From: Kordia sp039026955
GTDB taxonomy: Bacteria > Bacteroidota > Bacteroidia > Flavobacteriales > Flavobacteriaceae
Direction: 5' to 3'
Length of the DNA: 64,000 bases
Assembly (NCBI GenBank): GCA_039026955.1
Contig: JBCCLH010000020.1
Span: forward strand, 37,135 to 101,134
The notes below the pieces were generated by a model that searched no databases, was not told the DNA's origin, and saw nothing but the letters and a program-made list of their open reading frames with translations. Below, piece after piece: positions 9,269 to 19,800 of the stretch. Numbering within the stretch: the stretch's first letter is position 1; each line of letters opens with the position of its first letter. The translations under genes and the position numbers were made by a program.

Positions 9269-11125
9269 TTAATTGTCTTCGATAAGGTCTAATTCAACCT
9301 TTAAATTGTTAATAATAAATTCTTGTCTGTTTGGGGTATTTTTTCCCATGTAGAATTGCAATAATTCTTCAATGGAAGTTTCTCTATCTAACATCACAGG
9401 ATCGAGTCGAATGTCGTCTCCAATGAAATGTTTGAATTCATCTGGTGAGATTTCTCCCAAACCTTTGAATCGTGTGATTTCTGGTTTCCCAGATAATTTT
9501 TCTATGGCGGCTAGTTTTTCTGCTTCACTGTAGCAGTAAATCGTTTCTTTTTTGTTGCGCACTCTAAACAATGGCGTTTGCAAGATGTACAAATGGCCTT
9601 CTTTGATCAATTCTGGGAAAAATTGTAAGAAGAAGGTAATCAATAGCAAACGAATGTGCATTCCGTCTACATCAGCATCGGTGGCTATAACGATATTATT
9701 GTAGCGTAAATCTTCTAATGATTCTTCTATGTTGAGTGCCGCTTGCAGAAGATTGAATTCTTCATTTTCATACACAATTTTTTTGGACATCGAATAGGAA
9801 TTCAACGGCTTTCCACGCAGACTAAATACCGCTTGTGTATTAACATCACGCGATTTGGTGATTGATCCTGAAGCGGAATCTCCCTCTGTGATAAATAGTG
9901 TTGTTTCGAGTCTTCGTTCTTTCTTTGTATCGCCCAAATGAATACGACAATCACGCAGTTTTTTATTGTGTAAACTTGCTTTTTTAGCACGTTCTTTGGC
10001 TAGTTTTCGAATTCCAGAAAGTTCTTTGCGTTCGCGTTCGGCTTGCAGAATTTTACGTTGTATTTTTTCTGCCGTTTCTGGATTTTTGTGTAAATAGTTA
10101 TCGAGATATCTTCCGATAAAATCATTCACATACGTACGTACCGTTGGCAAATTGCCTCCCATTTCGGTAGAACCTAATTTGGTTTTTGTTTGCGATTCGA
10201 ACACTGGCTCCATTACCTTGATACTGATCGCAGAAATGATGGATTTACGAATATCAGACGCTTCATAGCTTTTTCCGTAAAAGTCGCGTATCGTTTTGAC
10301 AATGGCTTCTCTAAATGCGGCTTGGTGCGTTCCTCCTTGTGTCGTGTGCTGTCCGTTGACAAACGAATGGTATTCTTCGCTGTATTGAGTTTTGCTGTGT
10401 GTGATTGCTACCTCAATATCATCACCTTTCAAGTGGATGATTGGATATAGCATGTCTTCTTTATTGTTGTTGTCTTCTAAAAGATCTTTCAACCCGTTTT
10501 CCGAGAAGAATTTTTCACCGTTGAAAATGATCGTCAATCCTGGATTTAGATAGACATAGTTACGCAGCATTTTTGCCACGTATTCCATACGGAATTTGAA
10601 GTTTTTAAAGATAGTTTCATCTGGAATGAAGGTCACTTTGGTTCCGCGTCGGCGCGATGTTTCGTCTAAGAATTCTTTGCCTGTCAATTCACCTGTGGCA
10701 AATTCAGCCGAACTCGATTTCCCATCACGTGTCGATTCTACTCTAAAATACGTAGAAAGCGCATTTACTGCTTTCGTACCGACTCCATTCAGTCCAACCG
10801 ACTTTTTAAACGCTCGCGAATCGTACTTTCCTCCTGTATTCATCTTCGACACTACATCCACGACTTTCCCCAACGGAATTCCACGACCGTAATCGCGTAC
10901 AATCACTTTGGTTCCTTGAATGGAAACTTCAATCGTTTTTCCAGCGCCCATGACAAATTCATCAATAGAATTGTCCAACACTTCTTTCAATAAAATATAA
11001 ATTCCATCATCGGCAGAAGAGCCATCACCCAACTTCCCGATATACATTCCCGGACGCATACGGATATGCTCTTTCCAATCGAGTGAACGTATGTTATCTT
11101 CGGTATATTGCGAGTTTTGTGCCAT
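9269..11125 (-). CDS. parE: Type IIA topoisomerase subunit B (topoisomerase IV ParE-like)
   Basis: 618 aa, a typical ParE size for Bacteroidota and shorter than a usual GyrB. The GHKL ATPase domain shows EVLDNSIDEF, the glycine-rich GRGIPLG and GLNGVGTKAVNALS. The TOPRIM domain shows ITEGDSASG (residues about 415) and DADVDGMHIR. It drives ATP-dependent strand passage with the 882-aa subunit encoded two genes downstream on the same transcript. The start MAQNSQYTEDNIRSLDW fits the family. An upstream terminator at 11208-11244 separates it from the 266-aa protein. Confidence 0.93.
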   Translation of the reverse strand: MAQNSQYTEDNIRSLDWKEHIRMRPGMYIGKLGDGSSADDGIYILLKEVLDNSIDEFVMGAGKTIEVSIQGTKVIVRDYGRGIPLGKVVDVVSKMNTGGKYDSRAFKKSVGLNGVGTKAVNALSTYFRVESTRDGKSSSAEFATGELTGKEFLDETSRRRGTKVTFIPDETIFKNFKFRMEYVAKMLRNYVYLNPGLTIIFNGEKFFSENGLKDLLEDNNNKEDMLYPIIHLKGDDIEVAITHSKTQYSEEYHSFVNGQHTTQGGTHQAAFREAIVKTIRDFYGKSYEASDIRKSIISAISIKVMEPVFESQTKTKLGSTEMGGNLPTVRTYVNDFIGRYLDNYLHKNPETAEKIQRKILQAERERKELSGIRKLAKERAKKASLHNKKLRDCRIHLGDTKKERRLETTLFITEGDSASGSITKSRDVNTQAVFSLRGKPLNSYSMSKKIVYENEEFNLLQAALNIEESLEDLRYNNIVIATDADVDGMHIRLLLITFFLQFFPELIKEGHLYILQTPLFRVRNKKETIYCYSEAEKLAAIEKLSGKPEITRFKGLGEISPDEFKHFIGDDIRLDPVMLDRETSIEELLQFYMGKNTPNRQEFIINNLKVELDLIEDN

Positions 11126-11207
11126 TGATAGAAGTAATATTAGGGTTGGTTGCTAATATACTATTTACATTCAAAAAATAAAACCCGTACTTCTGAAAGT
11201 AATCAAC

Positions 11208-11244
11208 AAAAAGCGCACTATTTTTGTGAATATTGCGCTTTTTT
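11208..11244 (-). terminator. Intrinsic terminator after the 266-aa secreted protein
   Basis: Stem AAAAGCGCA...TGCGCTTTTTT between 11125 and 11288; the symmetric A/T tails also allow plus-strand function. Confidence 0.75.
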
Positions 11245-11287
11245 ACTCGATATTTTGAATATTTTACTCTAAATCAGCAATTTTAGC

Positions 11288-12088
11288 TTATTCAGACCAG
11301 TATTTTAGTGTTACTTCAATTTCTCTATTGCTATTTACTAAGCTAGGATCTAAAGTCAAAATTTCGCTAGACGCTCCGTCAAAATACCCGTCATATGCAT
11401 CAAAACGATACGTGCCTGCTGGTAAGTTTGAGAAGAAATCAAAATTGTAATAATCTGTGTAGAAAATTTGTCCTGTGTCCAGATTTGTCGCCGCATATCC
11501 TGGCAACGTTCCTGCTGGTACAGATGCTCCTGAACGCTCATCAACTAGTAAGATACGTACATTGTACACGGTAGCCAACGCTTTTAAATCAGTAGCTTCT
11601 ATTTTAATCTCTTTTGCCAATCTGATTTGCGTGTTTAAAAAACCTCTGATTTGACGAATTAATGAACGTGCTAGGCTTCTGTTGTTTTGTTGAATCGCCG
11701 TTTCTAATTCTGTACTTTTGATGCGTACAAAATCTTCGTTTCCTTCAATTTGAGATGCTTTTCCTTGAATGCTCGTAGGATCGATGTTGCTGTTCCCTTG
11801 TGCAGCTTGACCGATAAAGAAAATCACTTCATCACTGAATTCTTCTACGACTTCCATACTTCCATCCATGATTTGAAGATAGGTTGCCACATCCGCATTT
11901 ACGTTGTTGTTTACTAAGTAATCAACGGTTAAAGTTTTTAAAGCCGCTCTGACTCTTTTTGCCTCGATACGAATGACATCTGCGGAATCAAACGTTTCGT
12001 CTAAATCGTCTAAAACAGACTGTTGTGCTTGTGCTCCAACTGCAAAAAATAACAGTACTGCAGCAAATGTATAGGTAATTTTTTTCAT
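11288..12088 (-). CDS. Secreted protein of unknown function with C-terminal beta domain
   Basis: 266 aa with a signal peptide (cleavage after VGAQA, residue about 21). Residues 25-170 are mainly helical, with repeated alternating charge (DVIRIEAKRVRAALKTL). The last 80 residues (VRILLVDERSGASVPAGTLPGYAATN...LPAGTYRFDAYDGYF) look like a carboxypeptidase-regulatory-like or transthyretin-like beta sandwich that often sits on exported Bacteroidota proteins. No enzymatic motif is visible. It is monocistronic and followed by its own terminator. Confidence 0.75.
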   Translation of the reverse strand: MKKITYTFAAVLLFFAVGAQAQQSVLDDLDETFDSADVIRIEAKRVRAALKTLTVDYLVNNNVNADVATYLQIMDGSMEVVEEFSDEVIFFIGQAAQGNSNIDPTSIQGKASQIEGNEDFVRIKSTELETAIQQNNRSLARSLIRQIRGFLNTQIRLAKEIKIEATDLKALATVYNVRILLVDERSGASVPAGTLPGYAATNLDTGQIFYTDYYNFDFFSNLPAGTYRFDAYDGYFDGASSEILTLDPSLVNSNREIEVTLKYWSE

Positions 12089-12233
12089 TGTAAAATAATT
12101 TTTTGGTTATACAGCGAATGTACGGCCAGTATGTATCCAAATGATTACTGTTATATTATAAAAATCTTACTATTTTATAATACTTTTTTATAACGCAGTA
12201 TTCCTGAATTCTCAACTATTTTACATGTTTTAG

Positions 12234-13346
12234 TTATATAGGTTTTGCATAGAATGCTTTAGCAGAAGTCGTGTATTTACAATAGTTGATGTCCATATCC
12301 CAAAAGCTGATATGATCTAGGTTTTCCGCGCCGCTTGGTACTAACATTAACGAAGCTTTGCCATCGATTAGGTGGCGTTGTTTGGGACTGTATCTGTTAT
12401 CAAAAGTCGTATCGAGATAAAATAAATAGTCATACACAAAATTCACATAGTTCGTTTTTGATGTTTTTGTCTCTTTTGCGAGACTTTCCAATGTAAACTT
12501 CTCAAAATTCGTGCTGATTGCATTCTGAAACTCAATCGCATTTAGCGGAACGCCATTCATACTTGGCATCACATTGAATTGTCCATCTAGAAATACCCAT
12601 TTTTGTAAATCGTCTAAAAATACTTCGGTAGCGACATGCCCTGGAGAACCTTTTCGGGTTTTGGCATCTGCTGTTTTTAGGTAGATAGTTCTCGCTTTAA
12701 AACCGAGTGCGTTCAATTGATCGCGGAGTACAATCGCGTAGGCAAAACAGGGAAAACGTCCGCCTTCTTCCGCTTCTTGCAAGATAGAGATGGCATCGTT
12801 TTTTTTAGGAGAATTGTTTCCGCTATGTTTCCATCGATTGTGTGTCCAATTGAGTACATACAATACTTTTTCCATATCAGAAGCGTTAGTTGGCATCGCT
12901 AACGGATAGGCAGCTTTTAACTCCTCCAGATATTCACTGTTTTCTGATTGGTATTTTATATCGAGTCCAGCCGTATCAGTTTCATTATACTTTACAAGAG
13001 TTGTCTTAAAAGGAATTGCTGTAATAATGGTATGTGCTACTATCGTATCTTGAAGTTGTACGTAAAAATCTTTGCTAGTGTTGGCTTCTATTTCAAATTC
13101 AATACTGTCAATATCGGTTTTGAATTTAAAGGCGGTTTTAGGTGTATACGAAGTAATTTGTAGTGTGTCGTGCTCCACATGCGGCGCGATGCTCCAATAT
13201 CCTTTGTACCAATCGGTATCTACTTTATACGCTGTTTCAGTAGAATTTGCTTTGATAGTTGGAATTTTTGCCTCGGTTTCTTTTTTTTCTGAAGAACAAG
13301 CAACGAGCATGCAGATTCCCAAGAAAATGGTGGTGTAGTTTTTCAT
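12234..13346 (-). CDS. Transglutaminase-like lipoprotein
   Basis: 370 aa from ATG 13346 (MKNYTTIFLGICMLVAC). The upstream start at 13394 would mask a good lipoprotein signal with lipobox LVAC. Residues 60-140 form a beta-rich N-terminal domain. The C-terminal half has the transglutaminase/protease-like Cys-His-Asp arrangement: GGRFPCFAYAIVLRDQLNALG, then GHVATEVFLD, then KWVFLDGQFN. Members of this superfamily hydrolyse or cross-link peptides; substrate unknown. The protein should be anchored in the periplasm or outer membrane. Confidence 0.8.
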   Translation of the reverse strand: MKNYTTIFLGICMLVACSSEKKETEAKIPTIKANSTETAYKVDTDWYKGYWSIAPHVEHDTLQITSYTPKTAFKFKTDIDSIEFEIEANTSKDFYVQLQDTIVAHTIITAIPFKTTLVKYNETDTAGLDIKYQSENSEYLEELKAAYPLAMPTNASDMEKVLYVLNWTHNRWKHSGNNSPKKNDAISILQEAEEGGRFPCFAYAIVLRDQLNALGFKARTIYLKTADAKTRKGSPGHVATEVFLDDLQKWVFLDGQFNVMPSMNGVPLNAIEFQNAISTNFEKFTLESLAKETKTSKTNYVNFVYDYLFYLDTTFDNRYSPKQRHLIDGKASLMLVPSGAENLDHISFWDMDINYCKYTTSAKAFYAKPI

Positions 13347-13455
13347 GTGGACTGGTTTTAAAGAATTAGTATCAAATAAACACTTTTTTTTCAAGATTAG
13401 TATGCAAAAGCCTTGGTTTTCTACTATAATTCAGGGAATTATCAGTAGTGTATTA

Positions 13456-13650
13456 AAAGTGAGTTTGATACAACTATTTTAATAAACAACTGATAGTTAA
13501 TATTTTACAGAACATGTCAAATCGAGCGCAGTCGAGATTCAATCGAAACTTAAACTTTTATAGTGTTCTCGACTGCGCTCGAACTGACAAGCATTTAATT
13601 TTCAGCATATTACGATTTATTTAGTAATTTCTCACGTCGAATTCACGTTA
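13456..13650. mobile_element. MITE-like element, family 1 copy 1
   Basis: The element is bounded by GTGAGTTTGATACAACTA on the left and CGTCGAATTCACGTTA on the right. The middle holds a perfect internal inverted repeat, TCGAGCGCAGTCGAGA / TCTCGACTGCGCTCGA. The right end abuts the stop codon of the EamA gene at 13653. Copies with the same ends lie at 38430-38645 (which shares the middle) and 47779-47854 (internally deleted). It has no coding capacity. Confidence 0.7.
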
Positions 13651-13652
13651 TA

Positions 13653-14558
13653 TTAGTGCTTTTTTCTTTTCTTCAGATTTATGAAAACGATTCCTAAAAT
13701 CACGATGAGTGAACCAAAATACTGTAGCAGCGTGAGTTCTTCTCCCAAAAAAATCACCGCTAAAATGATTGTACAAATCGGTCCAATAGCCGCAATAACC
13801 GCAAAGTTTGAAGAGCTAATTAGTTTGATGGATTCCGAGACTAAAAAGGAAGGAATCACTGTCGCAATACAAGCAATGAGAAATCCTAAGAGATATACTT
13901 GCCACGGAAAATTAAACAGATCAAAACTTCCTGCAATTCCATAATGCACAAATACACAAATACAAGAGACCAGCATCACATATGCAGTAAATTTGACCAC
14001 ACCAAATTTGGGAATCAGCCAGCCACTTCCCACCAAATAGGAAGCATAGGTAATGGCACTTAATAGCACAAAAGCACCTCCAATATACGTATCAGTTCCT
14101 GAAAATTGGACTTCCTGTCCAAACGCAATGATGATTCCGACATACGTAATTCCAATAGCGAGTATTTGTTTGGTTTCAATTTTTGTTTTTAAGAATACGC
14201 GATTTAATAATAATACAAATGTTGGATATAGAAACAGAATAATTCGTTCGAGACTTGCTTTGATATATGTCAATCCGATGAAATCAAAAAGACTTGCCAA
14301 ATAATAGCCAACCACACCAAATCCAATCACCCACACATAATCTTTTGTAGTGGTAGTGGCTGGTTGCGGCTTGTTTTTGTACATCAGTAAAATAGCAAGA
14401 TAAATAGGAAACGAGAACAGCATTCGGAACAATAACGCATCTAAGGCATTAACGTCATAACTGTAGATCAGTTTGACCAAAACCGCTTTTGAGGAAAATA
14501 GAATAATTCCGAGAATTCCGATACTGATGCCGTATAAAAGCGTTCCGCTAGATTTCAT
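13653..14558 (-). CDS. EamA/DMT-superfamily transporter
   Basis: 301 aa with about ten predicted transmembrane helices in two five-helix repeats, as in drug/metabolite transporters. Typical features are the early GILGIILFSSKAVLVKLIY segment and the C-terminal AAIGPICTIILAVIFLGEELTLLQYFGSLIVI, which matches the EamA signature region. The C-terminus is basic (LKKRKKH). It probably exports a small metabolite; the substrate cannot be told from sequence. It lies 93 bases downstream of the ychF stop region on the same strand and may have its own promoter. Confidence 0.87.
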   Translation of the reverse strand: MKSSGTLLYGISIGILGIILFSSKAVLVKLIYSYDVNALDALLFRMLFSFPIYLAILLMYKNKPQPATTTTKDYVWVIGFGVVGYYLASLFDFIGLTYIKASLERIILFLYPTFVLLLNRVFLKTKIETKQILAIGITYVGIIIAFGQEVQFSGTDTYIGGAFVLLSAITYASYLVGSGWLIPKFGVVKFTAYVMLVSCICVFVHYGIAGSFDLFNFPWQVYLLGFLIACIATVIPSFLVSESIKLISSSNFAVIAAIGPICTIILAVIFLGEELTLLQYFGSLIVILGIVFINLKKRKKH

Positions 14559-14651
14559 GCCGCAAAAGTAGGGTAAGTTTCTGTAATGCGTTTGTCAAAT
14601 TGACAGGAATTACAATGATCAAAAGAGATTTATAGTTTATAAGAAGTGCAA

Positions 14652-15743
14652 TTACACATTAAACAAGAAATGCATCACATCGCCATCCTTGACAACGTAT
14701 GTTTTTCCTTCTACGCCTAATTTTCCTGCTTCTTTTACCTTCGTTTCGGTTTCGTAGTGTACATAATCGTCATATTTGATGACTTCTGCACGAATGAATC
14801 CTTTTTCGAAGTCTGTATGAATCACGCCAGCTGCTTGCGGTGCTGTAGAACCAATTTTGATGGTCCACGCGCGTACTTCTTTTTCTCCGGCTGTGAAATA
14901 GGTTTGAAGATTTAAGAGTTTGTAAGCTGCACGGATCAAACGTGAAACACCTGGCTCTTCCAATCCGATGTCTTCTAAGAACATTTGGCGCTCTTCGTAG
15001 TCTTCCAACTCTGCAATATCAGCTTCCGTTCCTACTGCCAAAATGATGATTTCTGCATCTTCATCTTTTACGGCTTCACGTACTTGCTCTACATACGCGT
15101 TTCCTGATTTTGCCGAAGCTTCATCCACATTACACACATATAAAATTGGTTTTGCGGTCAACAGTTGGAATCCTTTCATTAATTCCTCTTCATCTTCTGT
15201 CACCTCAACGGCTCTAGCTGAAATTCCTTGTTCTAAGGCTTCTTTGAATTTATCTAAAGTCGCTTGTTCTTTTTGCGCTTCTTTATTTCCAGTTTTTGCG
15301 GCTCTTTTTACTTTTTCTAGACGTTTTTCAACCGTTTCTAAATCTTTTAATTGTAGTTCGATATCGATGGTTTCTTTATCGCGAATCGGATCTACACTTC
15401 CATCAACATGTACAATATTATCATTGTCAAAACAACGCAATACATGCATAATCGCATTACACTCACGAATGTTTCCTAAAAATTGATTTCCCAAACCTTC
15501 TCCTTTACTCGCGCCACGTACCAAACCTGCGATATCAACAATCTCTACAGTTGCTGGAACCACACGTTGCGGATTGACCAATTCTTCTAACTTTTCCAAT
15601 CGTGGATCAGGTACATTTACCACGCCTAAATTCGGTTCAATAGTACAGAATGGAAAGTTTGCACTTTGCGCTTTCGCACTTGATAAACAGTTAAATAAAG
15701 TTGATTTTCCAACGTTTGGTAATCCTACAATTCCAGCTTTCAT
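14652..15743 (-). CDS. ychF: Ribosome-binding ATPase YchF (OBG family)
   Basis: 363 aa, the usual family length. G1 motif GLPNVGKSTLF (residues 7-17), G3 DIAGLVRGASKGEGLGNQFL, and NVDE in place of NKxD (about residue 203), which gives YchF its ATP preference. The TGS-like C-terminal domain ends in KDGDVMHFLFNV. It associates with ribosomes and acts in stress and translation control. The gene stands alone; the region upstream is a GT-rich repeat. Confidence 0.96.
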   Translation of the reverse strand: MKAGIVGLPNVGKSTLFNCLSSAKAQSANFPFCTIEPNLGVVNVPDPRLEKLEELVNPQRVVPATVEIVDIAGLVRGASKGEGLGNQFLGNIRECNAIMHVLRCFDNDNIVHVDGSVDPIRDKETIDIELQLKDLETVEKRLEKVKRAAKTGNKEAQKEQATLDKFKEALEQGISARAVEVTEDEEELMKGFQLLTAKPILYVCNVDEASAKSGNAYVEQVREAVKDEDAEIIILAVGTEADIAELEDYEERQMFLEDIGLEEPGVSRLIRAAYKLLNLQTYFTAGEKEVRAWTIKIGSTAPQAAGVIHTDFEKGFIRAEVIKYDDYVHYETETKVKEAGKLGVEGKTYVVKDGDVMHFLFNV

Positions 15744-15780
15744 TTTGATGATTCAATTTTAGTGGTGCAAATATAGTTTT

Positions 15781-15930
15781 TTTGGTTGTTTTTGGGGTTG
15801 ATTTGTTTGTTTGTTTTTTTGATGGGTTTTGGGTCTTGGGTTTTGGGTATTTATACTTTTCATTTTACATTTAGTGTTTTATATTTTAAATTTTGCAATT
15901 CGTTTGTTGTGGGTTGTCTGTTGTGTATTA
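15781..15930 (+). repeat. GT-rich intergenic repeat, copy upstream of the RHS island
   Basis: Strand-asymmetric sequence made of GGTTTTGGGTCTTGGG-like runs, then TTTTCATTTTACATTTAGTG, and GTTGTGGGTTGT. A recognisable second copy lies at 25222-25360 in the same orientation, beyond the RHS gene. The rest of 15744-16015 is AT-rich with the phrase AAACTCCTAAACTTATAAAC and shows no gene. Confidence 0.65.
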
Positions 15931-16015
15931 TTGTTTAATTTCAAACGTAAACTCCTAAACTTATAAACTATTAAACTTATACACCTTTAAACTTCTATTT
16001 GATTTTAAATGTTGA

Positions 16016-16269
16016 ATTACTAGTGATGCGTTAACTTTAGAATTTGGTACTTCCAAGCACTTCTCGATACGATTTTTCGTGCCTCAAAATCACTCGAAGT
16101 GACGTTTGGGTATTGTAATTCGATAGTTTATAGAAAATAAATTTAAAATAGCTTCTTTTTCTATAGCTAAATTAAAATCAATTCAAATCCAAAAATAAAA
16201 AACCGTCTACATTCTTTATTAAAAGAGGGATCACAATATTTTTTTTAGAGTTAACGCATCACTAGTAAT
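16016..16269. mobile_element. MITE-like element, family 2 copy 1 (254 bp)
   Basis: Perfect 21-bp terminal inverted repeats at 16016-16036 and 16249-16269, containing ACTAGTGATGCGTTAACT and its complement. The 254-bp body is non-coding. A copy in inverted orientation lies at 51217-51469 with high similarity throughout. No transposase is encoded, so mobility would need one in trans. Confidence 0.85.
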
Positions 16270-16460
16270 GCTGAATTATAGATTTTGCTCTCATCACAAA
16301 AAATTGCTGGCAGCGTTAATACGCAATCATAAAATTGGGTATTACTACGGATGTAAGAAATAACAACATGTTTTTACTTTGTAATTGTAAGTAAGAAACG
16401 GTTGCAACCCAAATAAATTCTTACGCAAATTAATTTATAACCTATAAAAACCTATCAATT

Positions 16461-16739
16461 ATGTCTATTACAAAATTTAGTACCGCACAAGTAAAATCAG
16501 GAGAAACACAAAAAATAGATTTAGGATCTACTGTCATCAATGCTGCTACAGCAGTACAAGGATTTGATAATGCATTCAGTGAAGATCATCATGTTCGATC
16601 AATTGATGTAGCGACTTCTATTACAGCAATTTCAGGAAGCGTTGTTACAGTCAGTGCTACCTGTAAAATGAGAGACGATTCTAACCATGAAGCTACGGGT
16701 ACAGTCACTGTCTTGGTTATTGCCGATTGTGAAGCATAA
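16461..16739 (+). CDS. 92-aa protein of unknown function upstream of the RHS gene
   Basis: A small Thr/Val-rich, beta-strand-like protein (MSITKFSTAQVKSGETQ to VLVIADCEA) without a signal peptide or membrane segment. It has two cysteines (C70 and C90). The palindrome GGTTGCAACC sits about 70 bases upstream in the leader region. It ends in its own terminator, 159 bases before the giant RHS gene on the same strand, so it is a neighbour rather than a proven partner. I do not recognise the family. Confidence 0.65.
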   Translation: MSITKFSTAQVKSGETQKIDLGSTVINAATAVQGFDNAFSEDHHVRSIDVATSITAISGSVVTVSATCKMRDDSNHEATGTVTVLVIADCEA

Positions 16740-16758
16740 CGCATAGTGCTCTTTTTAC

Positions 16759-16799
16759 AAATGATGAGTGATATGTTCATATTGCTCATCATTTTTTTT
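16759..16799 (+). terminator. Intrinsic terminator between the 92-aa gene and the RHS gene
   Basis: Stem AAATGATGAG / CTCATCATTT followed by eight T residues. It implies the RHS gene at 16899 needs its own promoter or read-through. Confidence 0.85.
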
Positions 16800-16898
16800 A
16801 ATGTAATTCCAATTCTACTCGTATAGTTTTCCCCTCTAAAAATGCTCCTGTATTGCGCTGGAAGTATCGTTTTTTAATCTACCAAAACCAACACAAAC

Positions 16899-19800
16899 AT
16901 GAGTACAGAAGCCATAAACAAACAAATACCATCAATTCGCCCGACACAGTTTGAAGATGATGGAAATGATCTTTTTAAGGACAGTGTCAATTTATTTCGT
17001 GGAGATGTCAATCTCTCATTAAATTTAGTAAGCTTGCAAGGGAGAAACGGACTCGATTTTAAAGTCACCGCTTCTTACGGAAGCAACGTCAAAAACAATA
17101 TTCAAATCTCAAATGTAGACAAACCAACAGGAATCATGGGATTGGGATGGACGTTGCCTTTTCAACGTATTGAAGTAGAAACCTCAGGCAACGCGACTTC
17201 AAATGACAATACTTACTTTATTTATAACGATAACACACCTACAGAATTAATTCGCAGTAATAAAGTGTGGGAACGCGCTACGCTCGATACCTCACTACTT
17301 GAAGAATTGCAAACCAATGCCATTTCAGGAAAATTTCAACAATCATTTCAACAATCAGGATTACCGTTAAGCAAAACTGCAACAGTATCAAAACTCACAG
17401 AAAATACATGGCACATTTCGGATGCCAAACGACAACGTACCTATCATGCACAAAAAAATGACAATACACTCGTCATTACCGCGGCTGGACTGTCATTTGA
17501 ATGTTTTCAATATGATTTTAGTCAGATTATATACTATCCAGAATTTGAATCGTGGGAAGTGATCAAAGACGACGGAACCATGTACACCTACGGCGGAAAA
17601 TATGATGCTAGCGAAAACAGAAATGTATTGCAATACAACGTACGCTGGCACAACTGGAAAGGTACGACCAATGTCGTAGATTCGGAACAAGGAGAATCAT
17701 TACAGTCACAATTTATCAGAGGATGGAATTTAGCAACGGTTGAAAATATATTTGGAGATCAAATACAATTCTACTACGAAGCCGTAATGCAAAAAGTCGG
17801 AGAAACAGGGTTGACTTTTACTAAAGCCAGTTACATCTCCAAAATTACAGACATGTTTAGCAGAGAAGTGCTGTTTCAATACAAAGAAAAAGCATATGTC
17901 ATCAATGATCCTGCAGGTGCTAGAGAATATATGGACCCACACTGGAATGATCCGTATGGAACTGTTCCTACGACTGATCCGAGTCCGTATCAAGATCAGT
18001 ACGAAACAAAGTATTTAGACGCGGTTGTGGTGCAAAATGATGAAGGAACGATTTTGTACACACAACAACTCACCTACGATGAAACATCCAACTTTAGCGA
18101 TTATCAGAAAAGCTCAAATTTATATGGAAATACCGTCAAAAGAACTTTAACAGGAGTGCAAAAAATATTCGGAAATGGAAGTGCAAAACCTGGATTACTC
18201 TTAGCGTATTGGCAAGCGGGAAGCGTAAATGCAGGCGCACTCAAAAGTGCTATTACTCCAGAAGGCGCAGAAATAAGTTATCAATACAAAAAACAAGAAC
18301 TTGCAAAATGTGATCGACAAATTACGGTAGAAAATCCTTGGCCAGGAGTTGGAACACCGAAAGTATGGTATGGAAGCGATTTTGTGTTCAACACATGGCA
18401 AAACACGGCAAAAGGACAGCTAAAAGTAGCTTTGTATACGTGGGTAGGTCGTTGGCAAGTATGGGAACCTGAAGAACCTATCTTTTCAGCAAAGGCAGAT
18501 ATTGACAGCCTCAATGCAGTTACTACACAAGATTTTGTCTGCTTCCACTACGCTTCGGTTCAAAATTCTACTTCGGAAGTTCGTGTATATCACAAAAACA
18601 ACCGCAAATGGGGCGATTGGTTTGCTTTAGCTCCTATCTCGTTAAAATCGGCAAATATAGAAGTCGTCGCAGGCGATAATTTCTTCTTAGTGTGCGATCA
18701 AGACAATCGTACGCTACTACGCTACACTTGGAATGCATTTACCAAAGCATGGATTATTGAAGACATTAGTGATGAACTACAAAGCGGCAACCCAAATGCA
18801 GTTCCATACCTTGTTGCAAGTAATAAATATTATGCGATATTAGACTATAATCCGCTCACAGGAGGCGAACATCACAACGATTTCAGTCTCTATTATCAAG
18901 AAGATGTATACAAATGGAAAGCGGGCGCAAGCACAACCTTAACTTTTACTATTGGCGGAAAAGATCCTAATGAAATGTTCGGATTTACCGCAAGTCCATC
19001 ATCCATTGCATTGACATACATCACCAAAGAAGTCTCTTTGCGATTTGATTATACGGTAAAACTCATTCAATGGGATGAAGTCTTTCAGAATTTACAAATT
19101 ACAGACGTTGACTATCAACTAGGAAAAAGCAATCCGTCGCAAGCTATTACAGTGCCTTTTACGGCAAGAATCATTGCAAATTCCATGGTGGCTTCGGGTC
19201 CGTATTTGTTGCGTTACAATGGTGAAAAGTGGCTTCAAAATGACAATCTATCTTACAGAAAGGAATATAACGATAAAGATATCAACTGGTTTGCCTATGG
19301 AAATGATTATGCGATATATACAAGCAATAGAGAGTTTGCTGCCGATTCCAAATTACTGAGTTTTGATCCTACGATCAATTCATTTGAATGGACAAATGAA
19401 CCTGCAGTATTGCTTGAAAAACAAGGTTCAACCTCGAATCGAAAAATTCACTATTTCCCAACGGCAGCAACCAATATTGCAACGATGGGAAGCAATGTTT
19501 ACAATCGTGAATCGCAAACGAATTGGCAAAATGCAGTCAATACACATGAAGAGTTGCCGAAAGACATCAACAGTACAACGATGATCAATCAAGGACCGCA
19601 ATTTTTAACATACCTCAACACAGATGCGAATGGATATGCTAAAAATTCCTCCGTGTGGACGCTTCAAAATCAATTCTTACATCACGAAGAAATCATAGCG
19701 CAACGATTCTTTACACCGATTGACAGTCAGGGAATGATCAACAGAAATACCAACGGACAATATCCTGCAGGACCTTCAACCTTTGTAACTTCTTTACCGT